A stretch of DNA of 7,730 nt from Thermoplasmata archaeon (GCA_030043505.1 JASHXN010000036.1:1-7730); one strand, 5' to 3'. Shown: positions 1-6,427, counted from the first letter of the stretch. Notes: a model not told the origin generated them from the sequence alone. A program made the numbers and translations.

Positions 1-501
1 CAGGCCGACGACGGGGGCGCACCCGGCGCCTGACCCGCACGCCGCGTGGATATGGTAGTAGTTCAGCGCGTTGATCGCGTAGGCGACCGCCGCCTCCGCG
101 GTGCCGCTCGAGGCGGCGTCGAGCGGATCGGTGTAGAGGGTGACGTTGACGCTCCGATTCGCGGCGACGTCCGCCCCGAAGCCCGACGGCACGATGAGAC
201 CGACCGGGTAGTCGTTCTGCCCGAGCCAAGCGGCGAACCCGCTCGGGGTGACGTTCACGAGATGGACGGTGACGCCGTCGCTCGCGTTCAGGTCGGCGAG
301 GAACAGCTGGCTCGTCGCCGAGTCGTGGTCGGCGTTCACGACGTAGAGCGCGGTCGTCGAGCTGCCGGTGGCCGAGAAGATCAACCCGAACAGCCCGATC
401 AGGATCACCGGGAAGATCAGCGAGAAGAACATCGCCACCGGGTTCCGGGTGTACGACCGGTAGACGACCTTGAGGTCGGCTCCGATCCGCCGGGGGTTCA
501 T
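1..501 (-). CDS. ABC-2 type transporter permease, N-terminal part (runs off left edge)
   Basis: This is the membrane subunit of an ABC exporter, partnered with the ATPase encoded just upstream. Only the first 167 residues lie in the window. After a short basic cytoplasmic N-terminus (about residues 1-20) comes one strong hydrophobic segment (about 21-43). A long polar stretch follows that should face outside the cell, with strand-like patches such as ALYVVN and YPVGLIVPSGF. This layout is typical of ABC-2 permeases of the NatB/DrrB/YhgE kind, in which a large extracytoplasmic domain sits between helices 1 and 2. That domain carries four N-X-S/T sequons (Asn72, 83, 115, 119) and two nearby cysteines (155, 161). 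The ATG overlaps the ATPase stop codon (ATGA), and GGAGGAGG lies four bases upstream, so the start is well supported. Substrate unknown. The family call is firm; the subfamily is not. Confidence 0.87.
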   Translation of the reverse strand, partial: MNPRRIGADLKVVYRSYTRNPVAMFFSLIFPVILIGLFGLIFSATGSSTTALYVVNADHDSATSQLFLADLNASDGVTVHLVNVTPSGFAAWLGQNDYPVGLIVPSGFGADVAANRSVNVTLYTDPLDAASSGTAEAAVAYAINALNYYHIHAACGSGAGCAPVVGL

Positions 502-1427
502 CGCGCCTCCTCCGGCAACGCCCCTTCGTCCAGCCGGCCCACGAGCCGGACGAAGACGTCCTCGAGCGTCTCCTCCTCCGTCGCGACCGAGCTCCAGGGG
601 ACGCCGCTCCGTTCGGCGGCCTGGAGGATCTTCAGCACGTCGTGCTGGCTCCCCAGCTCCACGATTACCTGGCCGTCCGCGGCCGTCGTCGCCAGTCCCG
701 TCGCCGCGCGGACACTGTCCGCCAGCTCCGGCGGGGCGGCCAGCCGCAGCCGCGGGGGGCGGCCGTGCTGCCGGATGATCTCCTCCGGCGTGCCGGCTGC
801 GATGATCTTCCCCCGGTGGATGATCGCCACGCGGTCCGCGAGGAGCTGCGCCTCCTCCAGGTAGTGGGTCGTCAGGAACACCGTCCGCCCCTCCTGGCGG
901 AGCGAGCGGATCACCGACCAGATCGCCCGGCGGGCCGCCGGATCGAGTCCGGTCGTCGGCTCGTCGAGGAAGCAGATCTCCGGCTCGTTCGTGAGCGCGA
1001 GCGCGAGTCCGAGCTTCTGCTTCTGCCCCCCGGAGAGGGTGTCGAAGCGCGCCTCCGCCTTGTCGGAGAGCTCGACGCGGGCGAGCAGCCGGTCCGGGTC
1101 GACCGCGGTCCCGAAGAGCGCCCGGTAGTACTCGACCGCCTCGCGCGCCGTGACCTTCTCGAAGAACCGAAAGTCCTGCGGGATCACTCCGATGCGTCGA
1201 TGGACCGCGCTCCCGTCGGTCCACGGGTCGAGCCCGAGGACCCGGACGCGCCCGCCGGTCGGGCGGCGCACTCCCTCGAGGATCTCGACGGTGGTCGTCT
1301 TACCGGCGCCGTTCGGCCCGAGGAACGCGAAGACCGTGCCGGCGGCGACGTCGAACCGGACCCCGTCGACGGCGACGACGTCGCCGTACCGCTTGACCAG
1401 CCCGTCGACCTCGACCGCGGACGGCAC
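498..1427 (-). CDS. ABC transporter ATP-binding protein (DrrA/NatA/CcmA-like)
   Basis: This is the cytoplasmic ATPase that powers the permease encoded next to it. With the GTG start it has 309 residues. It carries every ABC motif in order: Walker A GPNGAGKTT (37-45), Q-loop glutamine 84, signature LSGGQ (131-135), Walker B ICFLDEP (151-157), D-loop GLDP (160-163) and switch histidine 188 in LTTHYLEEA. After the nucleotide-binding domain (to about 220) there is a C-terminal extension ending ETLEDVFVRLVG (286-297), the signature of ATPases paired with ABC-2 exporters of drugs, lipids or surface polymers. The nucleotide-binding site looks intact. The GTG at 1427 puts translation just before the conserved AVEVDGLVKRYG opening. 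A TTG at 1439 is an in-frame alternative, and neither has a clear Shine-Dalgarno. The open frame continues far upstream, but only as a shadow of the glycosidase gene. The stop overlaps the permease start by four bases. Confidence 0.95.
   Translation of the reverse strand: MPSAVEVDGLVKRYGDVVAVDGVRFDVAAGTVFAFLGPNGAGKTTTVEILEGVRRPTGGRVRVLGLDPWTDGSAVHRRIGVIPQDFRFFEKVTAREAVEYYRALFGTAVDPDRLLARVELSDKAEARFDTLSGGQKQKLGLALALTNEPEICFLDEPTTGLDPAARRAIWSVIRSLRQEGRTVFLTTHYLEEAQLLADRVAIIHRGKIIAAGTPEEIIRQHGRPPRLRLAAPPELADSVRAATGLATTAADGQVIVELGSQHDVLKILQAAERSGVPWSSVATEEETLEDVFVRLVGRLDEGALPEEAR
506..513 (-). promoter_or_regulatory. Strong Shine-Dalgarno of the permease gene
   Basis: The minus strand reads GGAGGAGG, four bases before the ATG at 501 and inside the last codons of the ATPase gene. 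Together with the ATGA stop/start overlap this points to translational coupling of the two transporter subunits. The lead genes of this window lack such a motif. Confidence 0.75.
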
Positions 1428-1443
1428 CGCTGCGAGCAACGGC

Positions 1444-1462
1444 CGAGGCTCTTCAAGCCTCG
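1444..1462. repeat. 7-bp hairpin between the glycosidase and ABC ATPase genes
   Basis: A perfect inverted repeat, CGAGGCT and AGCCTCG with a 5-base loop, fills most of the gap between the glycosidase stop (1469) and the ATPase start (1427 or 1439). It would form in the minus-strand transcript. No T-run follows it, so it does not look like an intrinsic or archaeal T-rich terminator. An RNA-stability element or processing site is possible, as is chance in GC-rich DNA. Confidence 0.4.
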
Positions 1463-1468
1463 CCGGCG

Positions 1469-3640
1469 CTACGCCGCGGAGAAACGGACGGTGCGGCCCG
1501 GCTCGACCGAGCCCCGGGCGTGGCGGACGACGACCTCGAGCGGTGTGGGGCCTTGCCAACGGACCGCGAGCTCCCCGTCGACGAACTCGAGGTCGGCGAC
1601 CCCCGCCCCGATCCGGAGCCGTTCGAGCGCGGCGCGCCGCCACTCGGGCGGGAACGCGGGCGCGACCTCGAGCCGCGGGACAAAGCCGTTGACGGCGAGA
1701 CCCCAGAGCCGCTCGAAGAGCAGCGTGAGGAACGGGGCGACACTGAATCCCAGCAGGAAGCAGGAGTCGTACGGCTCCGGCCGGTCGCCGCGGTAGCACT
1801 CGTGCGCGCCGCCGTGCTCCGCTTCGTAGCGGGCCGCCATCGTTCGAAGGTAGGCCATCCCCCTCGCGGCATCGCCGACGCTCCAGGCCGCCTCCGCGGC
1901 CCAGGCGGTGGCGATCGACCAAACCTGCCCGTCGTGGTACGCGGTCGGGAGGTAGCCGGCGTCGCGCGACGACAGCGTGCGGACCCCCCACGGGGTCGAG
2001 AGGTCGTCCCCGCTCGCGCGACGGACGACCGCCCGGGCCGTCTCCGGCGGGAGAAGGCCCGCGCTGACCGCTCGGAGCGCGTTCGGACGGACGTGCCGGA
2101 CCGGAACGCCGGATCGGAGAGAGTCGGCGAGGTAGCCCTCCTCCGGCCACCAGTAGAGGGAGCCGACCGCCGCCGCGACGCGGTCGGCCAGGCCGCGAAG
2201 CCGCGTCGGCTCCGACTCCGCTCCCTCCGCGGCCTGCAGGGTCGCGGCCGCCCGGAGCGCCGCGCACCAGAGGACCTGGACGTCGACCGCATGGTCCCGC
2301 CGGTCCGCGGAGTCCCAGATCGTCGTGTCGACCGCGTCGATGCCGTACCGAACTTTGGCGACCGCCTGCGAGGCGCGCTCGAGCTCCGCCACCTCCCCCC
2401 CGTTCCGGAGCAGGCCGGTCGCCGGATCGGTCCGCCGTTCGCCCCACGCGATCGCCCGGGCGACCGCCGGTCCCCAGCCGGCCGACGCCGGAGGTCGCCC
2501 CGCATGCCGGCACCAGCGTACGACCAGCTCCGGGTAGTAGAGCGTCGTATCCGAGGTCCCGAAGAGGAACACCGGGCCCGGCGAGATCTGCATCGGCAGC
2601 TCCCCCGGCTCCGCCGCCAGCAAACCGACCTCGCGGCTCGCCTGGAACCGGAAGACGGTGTCGAGGGTCGCCTGGGCCCACGGGGCGTCCCCCAGCCAGA
2701 GCACCGCCGGGAGCATCCACGCGATGTCCCGGCACCAGAACGCCGAGTACCACGGATACCCGGCGACCAGCCCGGTCAGTTCGTCGGACGGTCGGGAGTA
2801 CAGGCGGCGCAGGGCCGCCCGGGCACGCTCGTACGCCTTCTCGAGGGGCGGATCGTCGGGGAACCGCATCCGGGGCGTCCCGTCGTGCCATCGCGCCTCC
2901 TCGGCCGCACGAAGGGCGGAGACCTGGGCCGGATCCGGCGGGAGAAGCTCTCTCGCGCCGGTGCGCTCGAGGTCGCGCTCCAAGCCGCCGACGACGCCGA
3001 AGCGGACCACTTCGGGCAGCCCGGGGGCGACCGTGATGTCGTGATCCGCCGCGAATTCGGAGACCGGACCGTGCCGCGACCCTCCGCGCCAGGAGGCCCG
3101 GTCGACGTACAGACGCGTCGGGGCGTGCGTCGAGCGGTACGCCAGCCCGAACCCTCGATGACGGATCCGGACCTCGTCCCGGTGGGTCTGGAGGTGGAAA
3201 TCGACCGGCCGGATCCCCTCGACGAGGACGGGGAGCAGGTACGGCTCGAGCATGCTGACGAGGACGACCGGCACCGACGTCGTGCCGGAGGTGGTGAGAC
3301 GGACGGACCGGACCGCCCCGGCCGGGGCGCTGACCGGTGTCACGAGCTGCTCGAGACGGATCGGACCGACGTCGTGGCTTGTCCGGAGCAGCTCGCCGTC
3401 GACGTCCCCGGAGCTCCAGGCCGAGGGGAGGTCGTAGAGGCGCCCGCCGACCGCGACGCGAAGCCGCCACGCGCCGGTGAGGCGGACGTGCTGACCGTAG
3501 ACGCCGCCCCACTCGACGACGGCGCCCCGGCTCTCCAGCGGGAGTTCGAGATCGCCTCGTCCGTCCGCCAGGACCGCGGCGTCGAGCGTCCGTAGCAACC
3601 GCGGGATGGGGACTTCGGCGCCGGCGGGGGGGTCGCTCAC
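1469..3640 (-). CDS. Amylo-alpha-1,6-glucosidase-like glycosidase (glycogen debranching enzyme family)
   Basis: This is a 723-residue protein built like archaeal/bacterial GDE-type debranching enzymes, which remove alpha-1,6-linked glucose at glycogen branch points. The N-terminal part (about 1-240) is beta-rich, like GDE_N domains. From about 265 an (alpha/alpha)-barrel begins, with family-like landmarks: AGYPWYSAFWCRD (293-305), IWDSADRRDHAVDVQ (441-455), STPWGVRTLS (548-557), YHDGQVWS (568-575) and ECYRGDRPE (614-622). A small beta domain closes the protein (about 655-723). There is no signal peptide or membrane segment, so it should act in the cytoplasm, and no GH13 transferase domain is attached. 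The GTG at 3640 is chosen because it overlaps the upstream stop as GTGA and has GGGAG four bases before it; an ATG at 3682 would force a longer overlap. The substrate could be another branched glucan or oligosaccharide, since the central motif differs from the usual PWF-GRD form. Confidence 0.82.
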   Translation of the reverse strand: MSDPPAGAEVPIPRLLRTLDAAVLADGRGDLELPLESRGAVVEWGGVYGQHVRLTGAWRLRVAVGGRLYDLPSAWSSGDVDGELLRTSHDVGPIRLEQLVTPVSAPAGAVRSVRLTTSGTTSVPVVLVSMLEPYLLPVLVEGIRPVDFHLQTHRDEVRIRHRGFGLAYRSTHAPTRLYVDRASWRGGSRHGPVSEFAADHDITVAPGLPEVVRFGVVGGLERDLERTGARELLPPDPAQVSALRAAEEARWHDGTPRMRFPDDPPLEKAYERARAALRRLYSRPSDELTGLVAGYPWYSAFWCRDIAWMLPAVLWLGDAPWAQATLDTVFRFQASREVGLLAAEPGELPMQISPGPVFLFGTSDTTLYYPELVVRWCRHAGRPPASAGWGPAVARAIAWGERRTDPATGLLRNGGEVAELERASQAVAKVRYGIDAVDTTIWDSADRRDHAVDVQVLWCAALRAAATLQAAEGAESEPTRLRGLADRVAAAVGSLYWWPEEGYLADSLRSGVPVRHVRPNALRAVSAGLLPPETARAVVRRASGDDLSTPWGVRTLSSRDAGYLPTAYHDGQVWSIATAWAAEAAWSVGDAARGMAYLRTMAARYEAEHGGAHECYRGDRPEPYDSCFLLGFSVAPFLTLLFERLWGLAVNGFVPRLEVAPAFPPEWRRAALERLRIGAGVADLEFVDGELAVRWQGPTPLEVVVRHARGSVEPGRTVRFSAA

Positions 3641-4119
3641 GGAGCTCCCGGAGCGCGGAGGTCGTCCGAGAACTCGAGCCACACCAACGGCGGGATCGCC
3701 ACGCTCTCGAGTTCCAGCCGGATCGTCGGGTGCCCCGCCGGCGCTCGGGACCAGCCCGCGACGACGAACTCGGCGCGTACGCCGGGCCGGAGCTCGAGCG
3801 GAGCCGTCCCCGAGATCGCGGTCGACGGCGTCCAGGAAGCCGCCGTTCCGGTCCGGACCAGCAGCTGGTCGGGAGGGACCTGCGCCCCGTCCACGAACAC
3901 GCGGATCGCGCGAAACCCTCCCAACCGGAGCGGCGGGTTCGCGAGCGCGAAGCGAAGGCCGTCCGGCGTCCGTTCGAGCGAACCGGCGACGTACACCGAC
4001 TCCTCGATCGTCTCCGCGATCCAGAGGAGCGACTCGAGCGAACGGGTGCCGAACTCCACCTCCAACGAGAGCCCCTGGCGGATCAGCGAGAGGGCCGCGC
4101 AGAGCCGATGCTCGCGCAT
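3637..4119 (-). CDS. Uncharacterised 160-residue protein, first gene of the glycosidase/ABC operon
   Basis: I do not recognise a named family. The protein has 160 residues, with no signal peptide and no membrane segment. Two amphipathic helical stretches (about 1-16 and 27-40) are followed by alternating strands. The most striking segment is NPPLRLGGF (61-69), and the C-terminal part (132-155) carries IPPLVWLEFSDDLR. This looks like a small soluble alpha+beta or beta-sandwich domain. Its stop codon overlaps the glycosidase start by four bases (GTGA), so the two are almost certainly co-translated and probably act together, for example as a regulatory, glucan-binding or assembly partner; that role is inference. 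The ATG at 4119 has no Shine-Dalgarno. A weak A/T patch lies about 25 bases upstream, which would suit a leaderless transcript. Confidence 0.78.
   Translation of the reverse strand: MREHRLCAALSLIRQGLSLEVEFGTRSLESLLWIAETIEESVYVAGSLERTPDGLRFALANPPLRLGGFRAIRVFVDGAQVPPDQLLVRTGTAASWTPSTAISGTAPLELRPGVRAEFVVAGWSRAPAGHPTIRLELESVAIPPLVWLEFSDDLRAPGAP
3645..3649 (-). promoter_or_regulatory. Shine-Dalgarno deciding the GTG start of the glycosidase
   Basis: GGGAG on the minus strand sits four bases before the GTG at 3640, the same spacing as at the permease gene. Combined with the GTGA overlap (3637-3640), it favours this start over the upstream ATG at 3682. Confidence 0.5.
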
Positions 4120-4140
4120 CGCGGCCCGGAACCGGAACCG

Positions 4141-4148
4141 GCCTTAGC
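4141..4148 (-). promoter_or_regulatory. Weak TATA-like patch for the 160-residue protein gene
   Basis: The minus strand reads GGCTAAGG, centred about 25 bases before the ATG at 4119. In such GC-rich surroundings the CTAA island stands out, and the distance fits a leaderless archaeal transcript beginning at the start codon. The match to the TATA consensus is poor, so this is a suggestion only. Confidence 0.25.
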
Positions 4149-4230
4149 CGTTGGGGTCCCGAACGCGCCGGCGGTTTGCTCGCAACGCAAGACAGAATCT
4201 TGACGTGAAACGACGGCTCCGCCGCGAGAG

Positions 4231-4238
4231 CCTATATC
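4231..4238 (+). promoter_or_regulatory. TATA box of the MTHFR-like gene
   Basis: CCTATATC is the clearest A/T island in the divergent region. Transcription starting about 25 bases downstream would begin near 4260, giving a leader of roughly 25-30 bases before the ATG at 4289. A purine-rich stretch (CGCGAGAG) just upstream could serve as the BRE. On the other strand the same island reads GATATAGG, so a contribution to leftward transcription cannot be excluded. Confidence 0.6.
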
Positions 4239-4260
4239 GCGGGGACCTTCCGAGGTCGGT

Positions 4261-4279
4261 CCCGCGGCGTCCCCGCGGG
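4261..4279 (+). repeat. 7-bp GC hairpin in the leader of the MTHFR-like gene
   Basis: CCCGCGG (4261-4267) and CCGCGGG (4273-4279) form a perfect 7-bp stem with a 5-base loop. The stem begins where transcription from the TATA box at 4231-4238 should start and ends nine bases before the ATG. A stable structure at the very 5' end of a short leader without a Shine-Dalgarno could affect ribosome loading or RNA stability. Chance is possible in GC-rich DNA. Confidence 0.45.
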
Positions 4280-4288
4280 TACTGTGCC

Positions 4289-5221
4289 ATGCCCCGAACC
4301 TTCCGCACGGCGCTCCGCGCCCGTCCGTTGGTGTTTGCGCCCGCCCCCCCGTCGGCCCGGGTCAGCGAAGCGCGCCTGGCGACCGTCCTCGCGGAGACGC
4401 TCGCGCTCCTGGAGCGCTCCCCGCGGGTCGACGCCCTCAACGTGCCGGAGCTGGTCGACGAGAACCACGACGGCCGGCCGTACTACCGGAACGCGGACCC
4501 CCGCACCTACGCCGTGCGGTTGGCGCAAGGGGCCGGCCGCGACGCGATCGTCAACAAGGTCGTCGCGCACCTGCCGAACGGCGAGGCGGTGTGCGCCTGG
4601 GCCCAGGAGACGGTCCGCCTGGGCCTGCGCCACGCGATGCTGGTCGGCGGCTCCAGCCGGTACATCCCGTACCCGGGTCCGCCGGTCGCGGAGGCGAACG
4701 CCCTCGTCCGGCCGATCCTCGCGGAGGTCGAAGGCCTCGTCGGCAACATCGCGATCCCGCAACGCCCCGGGGAGGCGCACCGGATGCTGGCGAAGACCCG
4801 TGCCGGTGCGTCGTTCTTCACGACGCAGCTCGTCTTCGACGCCCGCGGCGTCATCGATCTTCTCGGACGGTACGACCGGCTCTGCCGCGAGTCCCAGCTG
4901 ACGCCGGCGACCGTCCTCGTCAGTCTCGCCCCGGTCGGGGACGAGGTCGACGCCAGCTTCGTGCGGTGGTTGGGCGCCGACCTTCCGGAGGAGGTCGAGC
5001 ACACGATCCTGGACCCGGACGGCGGGGAGACCGGGCCGCGGAGCATCGAGAACGCGCGGGAACTCTGGCGGGAGGTCCGGGACCGGGTCGAGAACGATCG
5101 GCTCGCGGTACCCGTGGGCGCGCACATCGAACAGTTGAGCGCGCGGCATCTGCGGCTGGCCGAGCAGCTGCTCAGCGCGATCGCCCCGATGCTCGACGGA
5201 CCGTCTCGGGAAGCCGCCTGA
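4289..5221 (+). CDS. MTHFR-like (methylenetetrahydrofolate reductase-related) TIM-barrel protein
   Basis: This 310-residue protein resembles FAD-dependent methylenetetrahydrofolate reductase over its whole length. Landmarks in order are a first strand and loop PLVFAPAPP (13-21), MLVGGSS (117-123), YPGPPVAEA (128-136), and the best match, KTRAGASFFTTQLVFD (169-184). That last motif includes Gln180, matching the conserved folate-contacting glutamine (Gln183 in E. coli MetF). It should be a soluble (beta/alpha)8 barrel in the cytoplasm, possibly binding a flavin and a C1 carrier (folate or a methanopterin-like pterin). Two residues normally important are absent: the glutamate of the FEFFPP motif is alanine here, and the aspartate after the central strand (E. 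coli Asp120) is serine. The reaction may therefore differ. The ATG at 4289 is chosen because it follows a TATA box and leader; an open frame back to 4150 has no conserved sequence. The gene stands alone, convergent with its downstream neighbour. Confidence 0.72.
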   Translation: MPRTFRTALRARPLVFAPAPPSARVSEARLATVLAETLALLERSPRVDALNVPELVDENHDGRPYYRNADPRTYAVRLAQGAGRDAIVNKVVAHLPNGEAVCAWAQETVRLGLRHAMLVGGSSRYIPYPGPPVAEANALVRPILAEVEGLVGNIAIPQRPGEAHRMLAKTRAGASFFTTQLVFDARGVIDLLGRYDRLCRESQLTPATVLVSLAPVGDEVDASFVRWLGADLPEEVEHTILDPDGGETGPRSIENARELWREVRDRVENDRLAVPVGAHIEQLSARHLRLAEQLLSAIAPMLDGPSREAA

Positions 5222-5252
5222 CCGGTCTCCGGGAGGACCGGGCGCCGGCCCG
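5222..5252. terminator. Hairpin cluster between convergent genes, possible bidirectional terminator
   Basis: Directly after the MTHFR-like stop, CCGGTC (5222-5227) pairs with GACCGG (5236-5241) across an 8-base loop. An alternative stem CGGGC/GCCCG (5239-5243 with 5248-5252) overlaps its right arm. The 37-base gap separates two genes ending head to head, so structure for both transcripts is expected here. No T-run is present, so termination activity is inferred from position alone. Confidence 0.35.
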
Positions 5253-5258
5253 CTCGGC

Positions 5259-6404
5259 TCACCGATGCGGTCGGACTTCGCGGCCGCCGACCAGCCACGG
5301 TTCGCCGTCCAGGTCGGCCTCGGCTCCCTGCAGCAGGAACGTGCGCTCGTGCGGAGGGTCTCGGACACCAGCCGCGGGGTCCGGGAACCGGAAGCGTAGC
5401 CCGAGCGTGCCGTAGGCGAACTCGCCGATCTCCGGAGCCCGGCTCACTTCCGGGTTCAGCCCCACCGAGACGGCCGTCAAGGCGATCGACCGGAGCCCGC
5501 GGCGTCGGGCCGAGCGGACGAACTCCTCCCCGCCCCGATCGAAGCTCGCCGACGCGACCCGCCCTTCGCGGAGGTCGACCTGGGCCCCGAGCGCAACCGG
5601 CGTCTCCCCGAACCGTTCGTACGTCGGCCGGTTCGATTCCCAGGTACCGCGGGCGCGCCGCGGACGGACCGGGACCACGACCCTCCCGGCCGGTACGGGA
5701 GACCAAACGGCATCGGAGCGGTGGCCGGCCCGCGTCGGGCGCCCGGCCTCCTCGGTCCAACTTCCCGGCCGGAGCGGCAGCTCGAGCCGCGACCCGTTCT
5801 CGTGCCGTATCGACAAGGTGGCGGCCCGCGCAAGGCGGCGCAGCACCCGGGACGCCGTCGCCGCGAGGCGGTGAGGGGGAACGAGGCTCGCCGCAAGGAC
5901 CTCCGCGCGCCAGGCCTCGACGTCCACCCCGAACCGAGCGGCGGCGGTCGGCGTCACCCCGGCGATCGCCAGGCGAACGCCCCGGAGCCGGGCCGACCGC
6001 GCGGTGCTTCCCCACGCGCCGCCGTGCCGGTCGAGCGCCCGCGTGAGGTCGCGCGGGCCGAGGCCGAGCAACCGGGGGAACGCCTCCGGTCCCCCTAGGT
6101 AGACGTACGCCGCGCCGCCCGGGGCGAGCAACGCGGGGGCGGTCGGCACCCGGCCGCCGGCCCGGAGCGAACGAAAGTAGCCGTCCTCGTCCTCGAGAGC
6201 GAGGATCGGGTCGGCGCCTCGACGGCGCGCCTCCACGACGAACGCTCGGGCCCACGGCAGCGCGTGCGTCCAGCTCTCCACGACCACCGTCTGACCCGCC
6301 CGCACCGGCAGGTAGCCGCCGAGCGTCGACCGGGCGAGCCTCTCCTCCGGAGCGGCGCCCCCGGGGGAAGGCGAGCGCCGGATCCGACCGGGGGTCGAGG
6401 GCAT
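5259..6404 (-). CDS. M29 aminopeptidase-like protein with apparently missing metal ligands
   Basis: This 381-residue soluble protein resembles the M29 family (AmpS/AmpT aminopeptidases and relatives). The N-terminal half has the family's Rossmann-like opening: a stretch LPVRAGQTVVVESW (32-45), a helix, then RRGADPILALEDEDGYF (61-77). The C-terminal half keeps the outline of the catalytic domain: VPAGRVVVP (237-245), SVGLNPEV (313-320), EIGEFAYGTLGLRF (325-338) and ADLDGEPWLVGG (363-374). In active members the first of these reads GEVF, the GLNP region is preceded by glutamate, and the GT motif continues with histidine; these three metal ligands are not seen here. One histidine (352) may match the late ligand pair. 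It may be an inactive homologue or use another chemistry. The first 25 residues are low-complexity, so the true start could be later. It follows the ACT regulator gene after 48 bases and may share its transcript or use a weak promoter of its own. Confidence 0.62.
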   Translation of the reverse strand: MPSTPGRIRRSPSPGGAAPEERLARSTLGGYLPVRAGQTVVVESWTHALPWARAFVVEARRRGADPILALEDEDGYFRSLRAGGRVPTAPALLAPGGAAYVYLGGPEAFPRLLGLGPRDLTRALDRHGGAWGSTARSARLRGVRLAIAGVTPTAAARFGVDVEAWRAEVLAASLVPPHRLAATASRVLRRLARAATLSIRHENGSRLELPLRPGSWTEEAGRPTRAGHRSDAVWSPVPAGRVVVPVRPRRARGTWESNRPTYERFGETPVALGAQVDLREGRVASASFDRGGEEFVRSARRRGLRSIALTAVSVGLNPEVSRAPEIGEFAYGTLGLRFRFPDPAAGVRDPPHERTFLLQGAEADLDGEPWLVGGREVRPHR

Positions 6405-6427
6405 CGCACGACGGGAGAGGGCCGCGG

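Noticed and set aside
46..864. 272-codon plus-strand open frame opposite the permease and ATPase
   Set aside because: It is a low-complexity shadow; the minus strand holds a hydrophobic segment, ABC motifs and the ATGA junction.
1428..3512. Very long minus-strand open frame continuing upstream of the ABC ATPase through the glycosidase region
   Set aside because: It is out of frame with the glycosidase, is arginine/proline/glycine-rich with no recognisable domain, and arises because stop codons are rare in GC-rich DNA. Only the ATPase part is real.
1520..3595. 691-codon open frame on the plus strand opposite the glycosidase
   Set aside because: Its composition (Arg, Asp, Pro, Gly repeats) is that of an antisense shadow; the minus-strand frame carries all the glycosidase motifs.
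3641..3682. Upstream ATG at 3682 as the start of the glycosidase
   Set aside because: It would overlap the upstream gene by 46 bases and add a non-conserved arginine-rich tail; the GTG at 3640 has both a GTGA overlap and a Shine-Dalgarno.
4127..4142. Tandem CCGGAA repeat just upstream of the 160-residue protein gene
   Set aside because: There are only about two and a half copies; this is expected by chance in GC-rich DNA and has no clear role.
4150..4288. N-terminal extension of the MTHFR-like protein starting at a TTG
   Set aside because: The extension is arginine-rich, spans the TATA box and leader hairpin, and matches nothing in the family.
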